From: Diphasiastrum complanatum
Lineage: Eukaryota > Streptophyta > Lycopodiopsida > Lycopodiales > Lycopodiaceae
Direction: 5' to 3'
Assembly (NCBI GenBank): GCA_029204225.1
Contig: CM055108.1
Span: 7,487,711 to 7,551,710, forward strand
Length of the DNA: 64,000 nt
The notes under the pieces were generated by a model. It searched no databases and was not told the DNA's origin. It worked only from the letters and a program-made list of their open reading frames with translations. The translations under genes were made by a program, and so were the position numbers. This document shows, in pieces, positions 44,281-55,679 of the stretch (positions within the stretch are counted from its first letter, which is position 1; each line of letters starts with the position of its first letter).

Positions 44281-44925
44281 TTGCTCCATGATGGCTTGCT
44301 TGGTAAAGTGCATTGAGTTCATGTGGCAGAGTCTCCTGTGCCACAGAGTGTCTATTTGGTCATCATGAGTCTGATGCACCTGATCTACAAGTAGGCGTAC
44401 CTTCAGATGATATAGGTTTTCTTTCCTTCTGCCTTGAGCGATCAAAGTACTGGTACTGGAATCAATCACATTGTATGCTTCGTCAGAAAACGTCACACGC
44501 ATCCCTACATCTGCTATTCTTGCTACAGAGAGCAAGTCTTGTTGCAGAGTAGGCACGAACAGAACATCTTCGAGTCGTCTGTCTCTGTCGTTGGTGTTGA
44601 GCCATAGTGAACCAATATCGTTCACTTGATGTCTAGATCCATCGCCAAGAACTATGAATCTTGAGGGATCTGCACTTCTGAAATCAAACATTATTCGTCT
44701 TGATGACACAAAGTGTGAGGTGGCTCCTGAGTCTAGAATCACCTCATGTGTGTCAGATGTTGATGTTGCACACACGTCTTCACAGATATAGGCAGTCAAA
44801 CAGCTTCTGTTTGTTCTTTCTTCGCCCATTTTTGAGCTCTCGGGCTCCTCAACATAGGATGAACTATTGTTGTTCTCCTGTCTGTTCTGTGCTGATTTGT
44901 TTCTCGCCGGTTCTGGCAGCAATCC
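44278..44925 (-). pseudogene. copia E protease and GAG_preINT
   Basis: Open for 214 codons on the minus strand. It has ICEDVCATSTSDTHEVILDS then GATSHFVSSR, so the protease active site D-S-G-A is intact. EDVLFVPTLQQDLLSVARIA and IDTLWHRRLCHMNSMHF (GAG_preINT) follow. The upstream gag continues in another frame, so a frameshift separates them. Confidence 0.88.
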
Positions 44926-45071
44926 ATGGTTGTGTGACCTTTCTTATGGCAATGGATACACTCAATCTTGGGATTGAGCCAGCATGTATGTATTGTATGC
45001 CCGTCTCTTCTGCATCTCACGCAAGTTTTCTTGTCGCACCTTGTTGTTTCGACCTCCCTTTGCTCTTCCAA
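44796..45071 (-). pseudogene. copia E gag end with two CCHC knuckles
   Basis: Two consecutive knuckles of the CX2CX4HX4C type, CVRCRRDGHTIHTC and CIHCHKKGHTTMDC, are visible on the minus strand. Paired knuckles are less common in copia gag than single ones. The frame differs from that of gag and protease. Confidence 0.85.
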
Positions 45072-45791
45072 TTCCCTTTGCTGGTTCCCTCTGCTTGCTG
45101 ATCACGATCCTGCCTCTGATTCGGCTCCCTCTTAGGCTTGAATTGCTTCTTGGATTTTTCTTTGTTGCCGTAGAGGGCCTGGTCAGAACCATCTTTGTGA
45201 TCAAGATGTTCTCTGGCCTCGACTTCCTCTCGAATCTCGACAATCGCCTTTTCAAGATTCATGGCAGGATCTTTCGCGAGCAGGGTTCTTGTCTTCTAGA
45301 ATGATCTGGGTAAGGCTCTCAACAGGTACGTGAGCTGCTTCTCAGCTGACACTGCATTCTCTGCTCCAGAGTTATGTAGTGATAGAAACAAATCCTTCAT
45401 TTTTCTCATGAAAGAGGTGAGGTCTTTTCCATCCCACTGTAGATTGGTCAGCTGATCTTCCAGCATCATGATTTGACTGCTTGACTTCGTTTGAAATCTG
45501 GTGAGTAATGCATCCCACATCTCCTTAGCTTTGGAGAGTGTAGCCAGGTCAAGTGTAAGACTATCTTCGATGGAAGATGATAACAAGGCTACTGCCTTGT
45601 CGTTTTTCTCCCTCCATTCGCGTAGCTCCTTGCCTGTTGTCGTAGGCATTTCTTCTGTGCCATCCACCCAGGGGAATAGTCCTTCGCCCTTGAGTATCAG
45701 TGATGTCTTAACTTTTCAGACTAGAAAGTTAGATCCTAAAGAATCAAGTATTGTGCAGATCTTGCTCTGCATGTTGTTGATTGAAGCCATT
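45072..45791 (-). pseudogene. copia E gag
   Basis: ATG 45791 gives MASINNMQSKICTILDSLGS and FLV, a stop at the conserved Trp, then KVKTSLILKGEGLFPWVDG. The frame from 45667 to 45296 carries LSKAKEMWDALLTRFQTKSS and LTSFMRKMKDLFLSLHNSG. The basic stretch 45262-45017 leads to the knuckles. The N-terminus matches that of copia G (12469). Confidence 0.88.
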
Positions 45792-45892
45792 GCTTCTTGG
45801 AGTCTGTTCCCTTATTGATGGTTGTTTGTTTGAATGCTTGGCCTCCTGGATCTGCTAGCTTCTTGGCTATGTCAGAATATGACAGGATGATC

Positions 45893-45905
45893 GGCTCTGA
45901 TACCA
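45893..45905 (-). promoter_or_regulatory. Primer binding site of copia E
   Basis: The minus strand reads TGGTATCAGAGCC, the plant copia consensus, one base from the LTR end at 45907. Confidence 0.92.
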
Positions 45906-45906
45906 C

Positions 45907-46328
45907 TGATGAGAAATTAGGATCGGTCGCGAAGCTTTCGCGAAGGAACCACGACTCTCTTGCGCTCGGATGGAGTTCAGATGCGATCGCTGGACACTGC
46001 CAGCTGAATCACTCCTACAATCCTCCAGAATGTAGTTAGGCATTGTTGATCTACGTTTATAAAATTAATGCAGCAATCAACATAGTTTCAACCAAGGTGC
46101 GGAATTCAAATGAACAAGAAAAAACTCAAACACACGATTAACATGAGACGCATTTGCATTCGAGATCAGACACAATGAGAAAAACATCTATATTGATCTT
46201 TCTCTTATGATTTCAAGCACTGCATGCAAATGACGCATATATTATGGAATCAATTAAACATGTGGCTTGTTAGTAGAACTTTGAGTCCTTTTGCACGCGT
46301 GAAAATCCTCAAATGGTGTTGGGCATCA
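45907..46328 (-). repeat. Probable 5' LTR of copia E (about 422 bp)
   Basis: The inner end is fixed by the PBS. The outer end is placed at the CATCA of 46324-46328, so that the LTR reads TGATGCCC...CTCATCA with a five-base inverted terminal repeat. There is no second copy to confirm this. Confidence 0.55.
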
Positions 46329-46349
46329 CCTGCCACATGCCAGTAAGAG

Positions 46350-46480
46350 ACAAGGATCGTCTTAGCGACCAGAGTTGGGTGAGAGTTCGAGGTTTCCTCG
46401 ACGTGTGTTATCAAAAAGTCGATCCTTGGCGACCAAAGTTGGTTGAGAGTTGAGTTTCCTCGACGTGTGTTATCAAAAAG
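46350..46480 (+). promoter_or_regulatory. Tandem-duplicated promoter block upstream of TSPO, with two ACGTGTG motifs
   Basis: Two imperfect copies with a 62-bp period share GATC...TAGCGACCA/TGGCGACCA, AGTTGG.TGAGAGTT, TTTCCTCGACGTGTGTTATC and AAAAAGTCGA. The two ACGTGTG motifs (46401-46407 and 46463-46469) are ABRE-like. They lie about 170 and 108 bp before the TATA box. Plant TSPO genes are known to respond to abscisic acid and osmotic stress, which fits, but regulation here is inferred. Confidence 0.6.
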
Positions 46481-46570
46481 TCGAACTTATGAAAAAAGAG
46501 GTAGCATGGATGGAGCACAAGTGTTTACATTGTCACTAAAAATTATACGGATGGGTGGGAGAATCCTTTT

Positions 46571-46576
46571 TATAAA
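46571..46576 (+). promoter_or_regulatory. Candidate TATA box of TSPO
   Basis: TATAAA in the context CTTTTTATAAAGG. Transcription would start near 46600 and give a leader of about 570 nt, unless a leader intron is removed. Confidence 0.55.
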
Positions 46577-46637
46577 GGAAAGTCTCCCTTCAAAATTGCA
46601 GGGTCCACTGACACGTCGACTTTCAGTGACAATTGGC

Positions 46638-46639
<2 letters not shown>

Positions 46640-46703
<64 letters not shown>
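46640..46703 (+). repeat. (TC)n microsatellite in the presumed TSPO leader
   Basis: About 64 bp of TC, ending TCTGTCTCG. CT-rich tracts are frequent in plant 5' leaders. Frames reading it as Ser-Leu or Arg-Glu repeats are artefacts. Confidence 0.97.
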
Positions 46704-46708
<5 letters not shown>

Positions 46709-47169
46709 GATCGACGATCGATCTTTCTCGATGCTCGATGGATCGAGTGAGTTTGTTGGCTTTTGATCATCAAGAAGCTTCGATCTTCCATAAAATGCTT
46801 CTTCTGACGCATATTTCGCCATCTCGTTTCGAATGTCTGCTTATTAGAGCGCTTAGGATGTGAAATTCCTGTAGATGCAGCGGCTCTACGATCAGGATAT
46901 CTGTTTTATGCATTGCGAATTTGAAGTGTTTTCCGAACGTAATCTGCTGGAGATTGCTTTATTGGAAGCGTCATTTGGTTAGTTTTTCTCCTCGGTGTAA
47001 CATCTTATTTGAATGGACGGAAGGATTTGAAATTTTAAGTTAGAATAGCATCCGTTATTTATTATGCTTAGGAGAAGATTTGGTTACTGTTCTGGAATCT
47101 AGCGCTGATAAATCAAGTCCTAATTTAAATAAGAATCTTCTCCCGGGTGTTATTTACATAACCACTCAA

Positions 47170-47787
47170 ATGAGTTCGGAGGGGATTGCAAAGAGGAGCA
47201 GGGATGAAAAGAAGGTCACGGGGACAAATCAGGACGATGCTTCAGAAAGGAGGAGTGTTCAAGCCAAGGGGCGACGAGGAATGGGACGAGGAGTGAAGTC
47301 CTTACTAGTTGCAGTTAGTATTCCTCTCATCCTTGGCATACTGGATGCGATGATCAACAGGCCAGACGATTGGTACAAAGATCTGAGGAAACCTTCATGG
47401 AATCCACCGGCTTGGCTTTTAAGTACTGTTTGGTGTGTGATCTATCCAGTTATGGGGTTGGCGTCATGGCTGGTATGGGCAGATGGAGGTATTCGCAAAA
47501 ATCCTTACCCGCTCACACTTTTCATGACACAGTTGGTTCTCAGTCTGCTATGGCCTATCTTTTTTTTCGGATTGCATATGCCAGCCCTCGCTCTTCTGGA
47601 CATATGTCTACTTCTTGTGACGCTTTTCTTGTGTTACAACGCATTCCATCCTGTAAATCACGTAGCATCAGATCTTTTGATTCCATATGTGGCATGGATC
47701 TTGTTTGCTAGCGCTTTAAATTTCAGCATCTGGAACCTCAATCACTCGGATTGGAATCTTGGCACAAGATACCATGTCAAAAACTAA
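47170..47787 (+). CDS. TSPO: TSPO, translocator protein / tryptophan-rich sensory protein (205 aa)
   Basis: ATG 47170 is the first in-frame ATG; the frame is open from 47080 without one. The product has the plant TSPO layout. A basic, hydrophilic N-terminal extension of about 40 residues (KRSRDEKKVTGTNQDD, RRGMGRG) precedes five membrane segments, at roughly residues 41-62, 82-104, 113-134, 138-160 and 169-190. Family signatures are WYKDLRKPSWNPPAW (68-82), VWCVIYPVMGLASWLVW (87-103), TQLVLSLLWPIFFF (120-133), LLIPYVAW (169-176) and FASALNFSIWNLN (179-191). TSPO proteins bind porphyrins, heme and sterols. The plant protein is an ER/Golgi membrane protein induced by stress and linked to aquaporin turnover. 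No intron is needed, as in other plant TSPO genes. It is the only intact host gene seen here. Confidence 0.95.
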   Translation: MSSEGIAKRSRDEKKVTGTNQDDASERRSVQAKGRRGMGRGVKSLLVAVSIPLILGILDAMINRPDDWYKDLRKPSWNPPAWLLSTVWCVIYPVMGLASWLVWADGGIRKNPYPLTLFMTQLVLSLLWPIFFFGLHMPALALLDICLLLVTLFLCYNAFHPVNHVASDLLIPYVAWILFASALNFSIWNLNHSDWNLGTRYHVKN

Positions 47788-48748
47788 TTCAGATGTGTAT
47801 ATTTGGCGCAAAGTGGACTGATATCGATCTTCATGTTTTCTGCTTCAGATGCTTTGACGACTGACGAGAATCCAGAGTACAGAGACGAAAGTTTTTCCAT
47901 TGCATCTTTCCTTCAAATGAAAACTTAGTTAGGCTTGTACATTTTTGTGTTTCTTTTGTTATTGCTGTGGTTTTGTGAAAAGAAGACAAGATCGATCTCA
48001 CATCTTAGTTTGAGATCTCAGTTTTTTGTCGCAGAAAATGGATGTGAGCAGTTCTTCAGTTTTGTTTGATCCTCCCATCTAGGTAAGCGAGGGTAAGAGA
48101 TGTATGATTCCATCTTTCATGTGCATGAGTTTGATAACCTTTCATATTAAGCTTCTATAATTAGTTGATACGGCCATGGGTATAATATGAGTAGTAGGAG
48201 TTCTTATGTATTTTGATGTGCGCAAGAGGCTGATATATTGTTACAATTTACACATGTTTTCTTGGGGAAAATATATATGTTAGTTATTATAGGAGATTTT
48301 TTTTTTAGATTACATTTAGGTATAAGCTATCTTAATGATATGCTAAAAGTGAGAATGTCACTAGTATGTGAGTTTGAGCTTTAAAATGAGTTTTTATTAT
48401 TTAAGAATGCAATCTTAAATCTTTTTAAATTTCAAACAATCTTGGATGTCTTCTTACTATGTATCCATCACCTTGTATGAATTGGGGAATGGATTTTTTA
48501 GTAACCTTTTGGCAAATGGCCATAAATTATAATATTATTGATGCGTCCATGGATTAGGCCATAGTTACACAAGTGAGCCATAAGCCACTATTGAACCCAC
48601 CTTGAACCATATGAGAATTGCACTTAGATTTTTTTTTTCCAAGTGTAAAGGATTGGCAAGGTTAGCCATTCTAGAATGACCCATGTGAGAATCTTACTAA
48701 AGAAATTCTTACCCTAAGTGTACATGATTGGCAAGGCATTCTACTTTA
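47788..48748. other. TSPO 3' flank and AT-rich spacer
   Basis: The first ~300 bp are likely 3' UTR; no clear poly(A) signal was singled out. Near 48630-48740 two related blocks repeat (CCAAGTGTAAAGGATTGGCAAGG and CTAAGTGTACATGATTGGCAAGG-like). No gene was seen. Confidence 0.5.
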
Positions 48749-49110
48749 GGGTTTCATGGTTGAATTTGTATGGCCCTGCTTGGAATCTTGTTGATATGAG
48801 TAAATTTTGTTTTAATAAATATACAATGCATTTAAATAATGCATGTTTTTTTAAATTAAGTAAACAAGCATGGACTCATTAAGAAACTTGCTCATGAAGG
48901 AGAAATCCAAGTTCAATGGCATATCACATGGAGGACAAAAAAGAAGAAAATTTGGGGGCTACTGACCATTCATGGAGAACTCATGAAATTTTCAATAATA
49001 ATTATATTACTAGTTAGAACTTCAACCATGAGAAAGGGCCAACAATTATTGTTGTTCACCAACAAATGAATAATCCATTTGGGCAATGACAACTCCATAG
49101 CTAGTTATAG

Positions 49111-49200
49111 ATGCACCCAACGGGGTTTGCTCAGTTGGTTAGCTTGACATCCAAAGTTTCTTTGGTTCCAAGTTTGAGCTTTTCCTTGGAAACCAAGAAG
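49111..49200 (+). repeat. tRNA-like SINE head (first of six copies)
   Basis: GTTTGCTCAGTTGGTTAGC (about 49125-49143) resembles a Pol III A box. GGTTCCAAGTTTGAGC (49164-49179) resembles a B box about 35 bp on. This spacing is typical of tRNA-derived SINEs. The same segment recurs in every unit of the array (about 50261, 51405, 52554, 53698 and 54842). Confidence 0.55.
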
Positions 49201-49349
49201 CGTAGTTAGTTCTGGGATATGTTTTCTTGTACTATTATTGCACCATGCATATCTACTTTCTTACATCCTTACCTATGACCTCCCATACACGTTTGCACAA
49301 ATTTTAGTTTCACTCTCCAAAAATTTTGGTGCTATCAATTAGAAGTGCA

Positions 49350-49890
49350 TTCATCTTTTATTGGCAAGTTGTCTTCCTAGAACTTTGATTTTTTGTCCTT
49401 TGATTCTAGAGTCTTGGTGGTCAAGCATGTCTTCTTTGCCTTCTCGGTCTAGTTCTCTTTTATTTGTTCATATAGCTCCTTCCATGACTCCCTTTCCAAG
49501 ACCCTTTGTCGCTTCTTGTGGGATATCAAACGGGCGCTCTTGCCTTGGTTCACTGTACATTCTCTATAGTAGATGGGGGTCTTAAGCATTCTTGAACCGT
49601 CCATTAAGAATAGATCCTTGGTGCTTCACCGCCTCTCCTCCCTCTTGCATCCTTCTCACCATTGGCACTTACTTCTTCTGTCATACTTGGCCGTTGGAGG
49701 CTTTGTTCCCTCCTTGCGTCAGCCCCCCCCTACCTTTTCCAAGGTCTTCTCCTTGAAAGACATTTTCGTTTGAAAGGTCCATTCATTCTCAAGAAACTAG
49801 CCCTCATTTTCCTGGACTTTCATTCCCTTGGTTTGACACCTCGGCTCTGCCTTCCGATGAATCCCTCTGGACCTCCTTTCTTCCCCCCTC
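49350..49890 (+). pseudogene. LINE pol C-terminal fragment inside the repeat unit (first of six)
   Basis: In mixed frames the segment reads ILEPSIKNRSLVLHRLSSLL and HPSHHWHLLLLSYLAVGGF, preceded by a YSRWG block. This resembles the GGLGI.D...N.(A/S)L...L stretch after the RT domain of plant LINEs. Continuity with the zf-RVT-like region after the array (55680-56340) supports the call. Frames are broken. Confidence 0.5.
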
Positions 49891-52800
49891 CCCCCCTGGG
49901 TTTCATGGTTGAATTTGTATGGCCCTGCTTGGAATCTTGTTGATATGAGTAAATTTCGTTTTAATAAATATAAAATGCATTTAAATAATGCATGTTTTTT
50001 TAAATTAAGTAAACAAGCATGGACTCATTAAGAAACTTGCTCATGAAGGAGAAATCCAAGTTCAATGGCATATCACATGGAGGACAAAAAAGAAGAAAAT
50101 TTGGGGGCTACTGACCATTCATGGAGAACTCATGAAATTTTCAATAATAATTATATTACTAGTCAGAACTTCAACCATGAGAAAGGGCCAACAATTATTG
50201 TTGTTCACCAACAAATGAATAATCCATTTGGGCAATGACAACTCCATAGCTAGTTATAGATGCACCCAACGGGGTTTGCTCAGTTGGTTAGCTTGACATC
50301 CAAAGTTTCTTTGGTTCCAAGTTTGAGCTTTTCCTTGGAAACCAAGAAGCGTAGTTAGTTCCGGGATATGTTTTCTTGTACTATTATTGCACCATGCATA
50401 TCTACTTTCTTACATCTCCACCTATGACCTCCCATACACGTTTGCACAAATTTTAGTTTCACTCTCCAAAAATTTTGGTGCTATCAATTAGAAGTGCATT
50501 CATCTTTTATTGGCAAGTTGTCTTCCTAGAACTTTGATTTTTTGTCCTTTGATTCTAGAGTCTTGGTGGTCAAGCATGTCTTCTTTGCCTTCTCGGTCTA
50601 GTTCTCTTTTATTTGTTCATATAGCTCCTTCCATGACTCCCTTTCCAAGACCCTTTGTCGCTTCTTGTGGGATATCAAACGGGCGCTCTTGCCTTGGTTC
50701 ACTGTACATTCTCTATAGTAGATGGGGGTCTTAAGCATTCTTGAACCGTCCATTAAGAATAGATCCTTGGTGCTTCACCGCCTCTCCTCCCTCTTGCATC
50801 CTTCTCACCATTGGCACTTCTTCTGTCATACTTGGCCGTTGGAGGCTTTGTTCCCTCCTTGCGTCAGCCCCCCCCACCTTTTCCAAGGTCTTCTCCTTGA
50901 AAGACATTTTCGTTTGAAAGGTCCATTCATTCTCAAGAAACTAGCCCTCATTTTCCTGGACTTTCATTCCCTTGGTTTGACACCTCGGCTCTGCCTTCCG
51001 ATGAATCCCTCTGGACCTCCTTTCTTCCCCCCTCCCCCCCTGGGTTTCATGGTTGAATTTGTATGGCCCTGCTTGGAATCTTGTTGATATGAGTAAATTT
51101 CGTTTTAATAAATATAAAATGCATTTAAATAATGCATGTTTTTTTAAATTAAGTAAACAAGCATGGACTCATTAAGAAACTTGCTCATGAAGGAGAAATC
51201 CAAGTTCAATGGCATATCACATGGAGGACAAAAAAGAAGAAAATTTGGGGGCTACTGACCATTCATGGAGAACTCATGAAATTTTCAATAATAATTATAT
51301 TACTAGTCAGAACTTCAACCATGAGAAAGGGCCAACAATTATTGTTGTTCACCAACAAATGAATAATCCATTTGGGCAATGACAACTCCATAGCTAGTTA
51401 TAGATGCACCCAACGGGGTTTGCTCAGTTGGTTAGCTTGACATCCAAAGTTTCTTTGGTTCCAAGTTTGAGCTTTTCCTTGGAAACCAAGAAGCGTAGTT
51501 AGTTCTGGGATATGTTTTCTTGTACTATTATTGCACCATGCATATCTACTTTCTTACATCCTTACCTATGACCTCCCATACACGTTTGCACAAATTTTAG
51601 TTTCACTCTCCAAAAATTTTGGTGCTATCAATTAGAAGTGCATTCATCTTTTATTGGCAAGTTGTCTTCCTAGAACTTTGATTTTTTGTCCTTTGATTCT
51701 AGAGTCTTGGTGGTCAAGCATGTCTTCTTTGCCTTCTCGGTCTAGTTCTCTTTTATTTGTTCATATAGCTCCTTCCATGACTCCCTTTCCAAGACCCTTT
51801 GTCGCTTCTTGTGGGATATCAAACGGGCGCTCTTGCCTTGGTTCACTGTACATTCTCTATAGTAGATGGGGGTCTTAAGCATTCTTGAACCGTCCATTAA
51901 GAATAGATCCTTGGTGCTTCACCGCCTCTCCTCCCTCTTGCATCCTTCTCACCATTGGCACTTACTTCTTCTGTCATACTTGGCCGTTGGAGGCTTTGTT
52001 CCCTCCTTGCGTCAGCCCCCCCCTACCTTTTCCAAGGTCTTCTCCTTGAAAGACATTTTCGTTTGAAAGGTCCATTCATTCTCAAGAAACTAGCCCTCAT
52101 TTTCCTGGACTTTCATTCCCTTGGTTTGACACCTCGGCTCTGCCTTCCGATGAATCCCTCTGGACCTCCTTTCTTCCCCCCTCCCCCCCTGGGTTTCATG
52201 GTTGAATTTGTATGGCCCTGCTTGGAATCTTGTTGATATGAGTAAATTTCGTTTTAATAAATATAAAATGCATTTAAATAATGCATGTTTTTTTAAATTA
52301 AGTAAACAAGCATGGACTCATTAAGAAACTTGCTCATGAAGGAGAAATCCAAGTTCAATGGCATATCACATGGAGGACAAAAAAGAAGAAAATTTGGGGG
52401 CTACTGACCATTCATGGAGAACTCATGAAATTTTCAATAATAATTATATTACTAGTCAGAACTTCAACCATGAGAAAGGGCCAACAATTATTGTTGTTCA
52501 CCAACAAATGAATAATCCATTTGGGCAATGACAACTCCATAGCTAGTTATAGATGCACCCAACGGGGTTTGCTCAGTTGGTTAGCTTGACATCCAAAGTT
52601 TCTTTGGTTCCAAGTTTGAGCTTTTCCTTGGAAACCAAGAAGCGTAGTTAGTTCCGGGATATGTTTTCTTGTACTATTATTGCACCATGCATATCTACTT
52701 TCTTACATCTCCACCTATGACCTCCCATACACGTTTGCACAAATTTTAGTTTCACTCTCCAAAAATTTTGGTGCTATCAATTAGAAGTGCATTCATCTTT

Positions 52801-55619
52801 TATTGGCAAGTTGTCTTCCTAGAACTTTGATTTTTTGTCCTTTGATTCTAGAGTCTTGGTGGTCAAGCATGTCTTCTTTGCCTTCTCGGTCTAGTTCTCT
52901 TTTATTTGTTCATATAGCTCCTTCCATGACTCCCTTTCCAAGACCCTTTGTCGCTTCTTGTGGGATATCAAACGGGCGCTCTTGCCTTGGTTCACTGTAC
53001 ATTCTCTATAGTAGATGGGGGTCTTAAGCATTCTTGAACCGTCCATTAAGAATAGATCCTTGGTGCTTCACCGCCTCTCCTCCCTCTTGCATCCTTCTCA
53101 CCATTGGCACTTCTTCTGTCATACTTGGCCGTTGGAGGCTTTGTTCCCTCCTTGCGTCAGCCCCCCCCACCTTTTCCAAGGTCTTCTCCTTGAAAGACAT
53201 TTTCGTTTGAAAGGTCCATTCATTCTCAAGAAACTAGCCCTCATTTTCCTGGACTTTCATTCCCTTGGTTTGACACCTCGGCTCTGCCTTCCGATGAATC
53301 CCTCTGGACCTCCTTTCTTCCCCCCTCCCCCCCTGGGTTTCATGGTTGAATTTGTATGGCCCTGCTTGGAATCTTGTTGATATGAGTAAATTTCGTTTTA
53401 ATAAATATAAAATGCATTTAAATAATGCATGTTTTTTTAAATTAAGTAAACAAGCATGGACTCATTAAGAAACTTGCTCATGAAGGAGAAATCCAAGTTC
53501 AATGGCATATCACATGGAGGACAAAAAAGAAGAAAATTTGGGGGCTACTGACCATTCATGGAGAACTCATGAAATTTTCAATAATAATTATATTACTAGT
53601 CAGAACTTCAACCATGAGAAAGGGCCAACAATTATTGTTGTTCACCAACAAATGAATAATCCATTTGGGCAATGACAACTCCATAGCTAGTTATAGATGC
53701 ACCCAACGGGGTTTGCTCAGTTGGTTAGCTTGACATCCAAAGTTTCTTTGGTTCCAAGTTTGAGCTTTTCCTTGGAAACCAAGAAGCGTAGTTAGTTCCG
53801 GGATATGTTTTCTTGTACTATTATTGCACCATGCATATCTACTTTCTTACATCTCCACCTATGACCTCCCATACACGTTTGCACAAATTTTAGTTTCACT
53901 CTCCAAAAATTTTGGTGCTATCAATTAGAAGTGCATTCATCTTTTATTGGCAAGTTGTCTTCCTAGAACTTTGATTTTTTGTCCTTTGATTCTAGAGTCT
54001 TGGTGGTCAAGCATGTCTTCTTTGCCTTCTCGGTCTAGTTCTCTTTTATTTGTTCATATAGCTCCTTCCATGACTCCCTTTCCAAGACCCTTTGTCGCTT
54101 CTTGTGGGATATCAAACGGGCGCTCTTGCCTTGGTTCACTGTACATTCTCTATAGTAGATGGGGGTCTTAAGCATTCTTGAACCGTCCATTAAGAATAGA
54201 TCCTTGGTGCTTCACCGCCTCTCCTCCCTCTTGCATCCTTCTCACCATTGGCACTTCTTCTGTCATACTTGGCCGTTGGAGGCTTTGTTCCCTCCTTGCG
54301 TCAGCCCCCCCCACCTTTTCCAAGGTCTTCTCCTTGAAAGACATTTTCGTTTGAAAGGTCCATTCATTCTCAAGAAACTAGCCCTCATTTTCCTGGACTT
54401 TCATTCCCTTGGTTTGACACCTCGGCTCTGCCTTCCGATGAATCCCTCTGGACCTCCTTTCTTCCCCCCTCCCCCCCTGGGTTTCATGGTTGAATTTGTA
54501 TGGCCCTGCTTGGAATCTTGTTGATATGAGTAAATTTCGTTTTAATAAATATAAAATGCATTTAAATAATGCATGTTTTTTTAAATTAAGTAAACAAGCA
54601 TGGACTCATTAAGAAACTTGCTCATGAAGGAGAAATCCAAGTTCAATGGCATATCACATGGAGGACAAAAAAGAAGAAAATTTGGGGGCTACTGACCATT
54701 CATGGAGAACTCATGAAATTTTCAATAATAATTATATTACTAGTCAGAACTTCAACCATGAGAAAGGGCCAACAATTATTGTTGTTCACCAACAAATGAA
54801 TAATCCATTTGGGCAATGACAACTCCATAGCTAGTTATAGATGCACCCAACGGGGTTTGCTCAGTTGGTTAGCTTGACATCCAAAGTTTCTTTGGTTCCA
54901 AGTTTGAGCTTTTCCTTGGAAACCAAGAAGCGTAGTTAGTTCCGGGATATGTTTTCTTGTACTATTATTGCACCATGCATATCTACTTTCTTACATCTCC
55001 ACCTATGACCTCCCATACACGTTTGCACAAATTTTAGTTTCACTCTCCAAAAATTTTGGTGCTATCAATTAGAAGTGCATTCATCTTTTATTGGCAAGTT
55101 GTCTTCCTAGAACTTTGATTTTTTGTCCTTTGATTCTAGAGTCTTGGTGGTCAAGCATGTCCTCTTTGCCTTCTCGGTCTAGTTCTCTTTTATTTGTTCA
55201 TATAGCTCCTTCCATGACTCCCTTTCCAAGACCCTTTGTCGCTTCTTGTGGGATATCAAACGGGCGCTCTTGCCTTGGTTCACTGTACATTCTCTATAGT
55301 AGATGGGGGTCTTAAGCATTCTTGAACCGTCCATTAAGAATAGATCCTTGGTGCTTCACCGCCTCTCCTCCCTCTTGCATCCTTCTCACCATTGGCACTT
55401 ACTTCTTCTGTCATACTTGGCTATTGGAGGCTTTGTTCCCTCCTTGCGTCAGCCCCCCCCTACCTTTTCCAAGGTCTTCTCCTTGGGAAGACATTTTCGT
55501 TTGAAAGGTCCATTCATTCTCAAGAAACTAGCCCTCATTTTCCTGGACTTTCATTCCCTTGGTTTGACACCTCGGCTCTGCCTTCCGATGAATCCCTCTG
55601 GACCTCCTTTCTTCCCCCC

Positions 55620-55620
<1 letters not shown>

Positions 55621-55665
<45 letters not shown>

Positions 55666-55674
55666 ACACACACA
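55621..55674 (+). repeat. Compound (C)31(CA)n microsatellite
   Basis: A run of about 31 C passes directly into a CA repeat. It has expanded from the shorter CCCCCCTCCCCCCC that ends the other array units, and marks the right end of the array. Such a long C-run is also a common assembly weak point. Confidence 0.97.
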
Positions 55675-55679
55675 CTCCA

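Larger units (their letters stand above)
43812..46328 (-). mobile_element. Ty1/copia element E, 3' truncated
   Basis: The minus strand carries LTR (46328-45907), PBS, gag, two zinc knuckles, protease, GAG_preINT and a decaying integrase that stops where the copia D LTR begins. RT and RNase H are absent. Its LTR lies only about 240 bp upstream of the TSPO TATA box. Confidence 0.88.
48749..55622 (+). repeat. Macrosatellite: six tandem copies of a unit of 1144 or 1149 bp
   Basis: Counting from GGGTTTCATGG, units start at 48749, 49898, 51042, 52191, 53335 and 54479; the last ends in the C-run at about 55621. Lengths are 1149, 1144, 1149, 1144, 1144 and about 1143-1149. Long form (units 1, 3, 6): GCACTTACTTCTTCTG and CCCCCCCCTACC. 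Short form (2, 4, 5): GCACTTCTTCTG and CCCCCCCCACC. A second marker is TCCTTACC in units 1 and 3 but TCTCCACC in 2, 4, 5 and 6, so unit 6 is a mosaic. Copies are nearly identical. Each unit joins AT-rich sequence, a tRNA-like SINE head and a LINE pol tail. The open frames of 74, 66 and 121 codons that recur in each unit are not genes. Confidence 0.97.

Noticed and set aside
47080-47169. N-terminal extension of the TSPO frame by 30 codons
   Set aside because: There is no ATG upstream of 47170 in this frame. The extension is not conserved-looking, and the usual plant TSPO length is met from 47170.
49125-49180. A functional tRNA gene in the macrosatellite unit
   Set aside because: Only A-box and B-box-like segments are present. 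I could not fold an acceptor stem or find an anticodon arm, so it is at most a SINE head.
49361-55315. Repeated 74-, 66- and 121-codon ORFs in the macrosatellite as a tandem gene family
   Set aside because: They are identical because the DNA is tandemly repeated. They overlap in different frames, show no domain, and lie in decayed LINE sequence.
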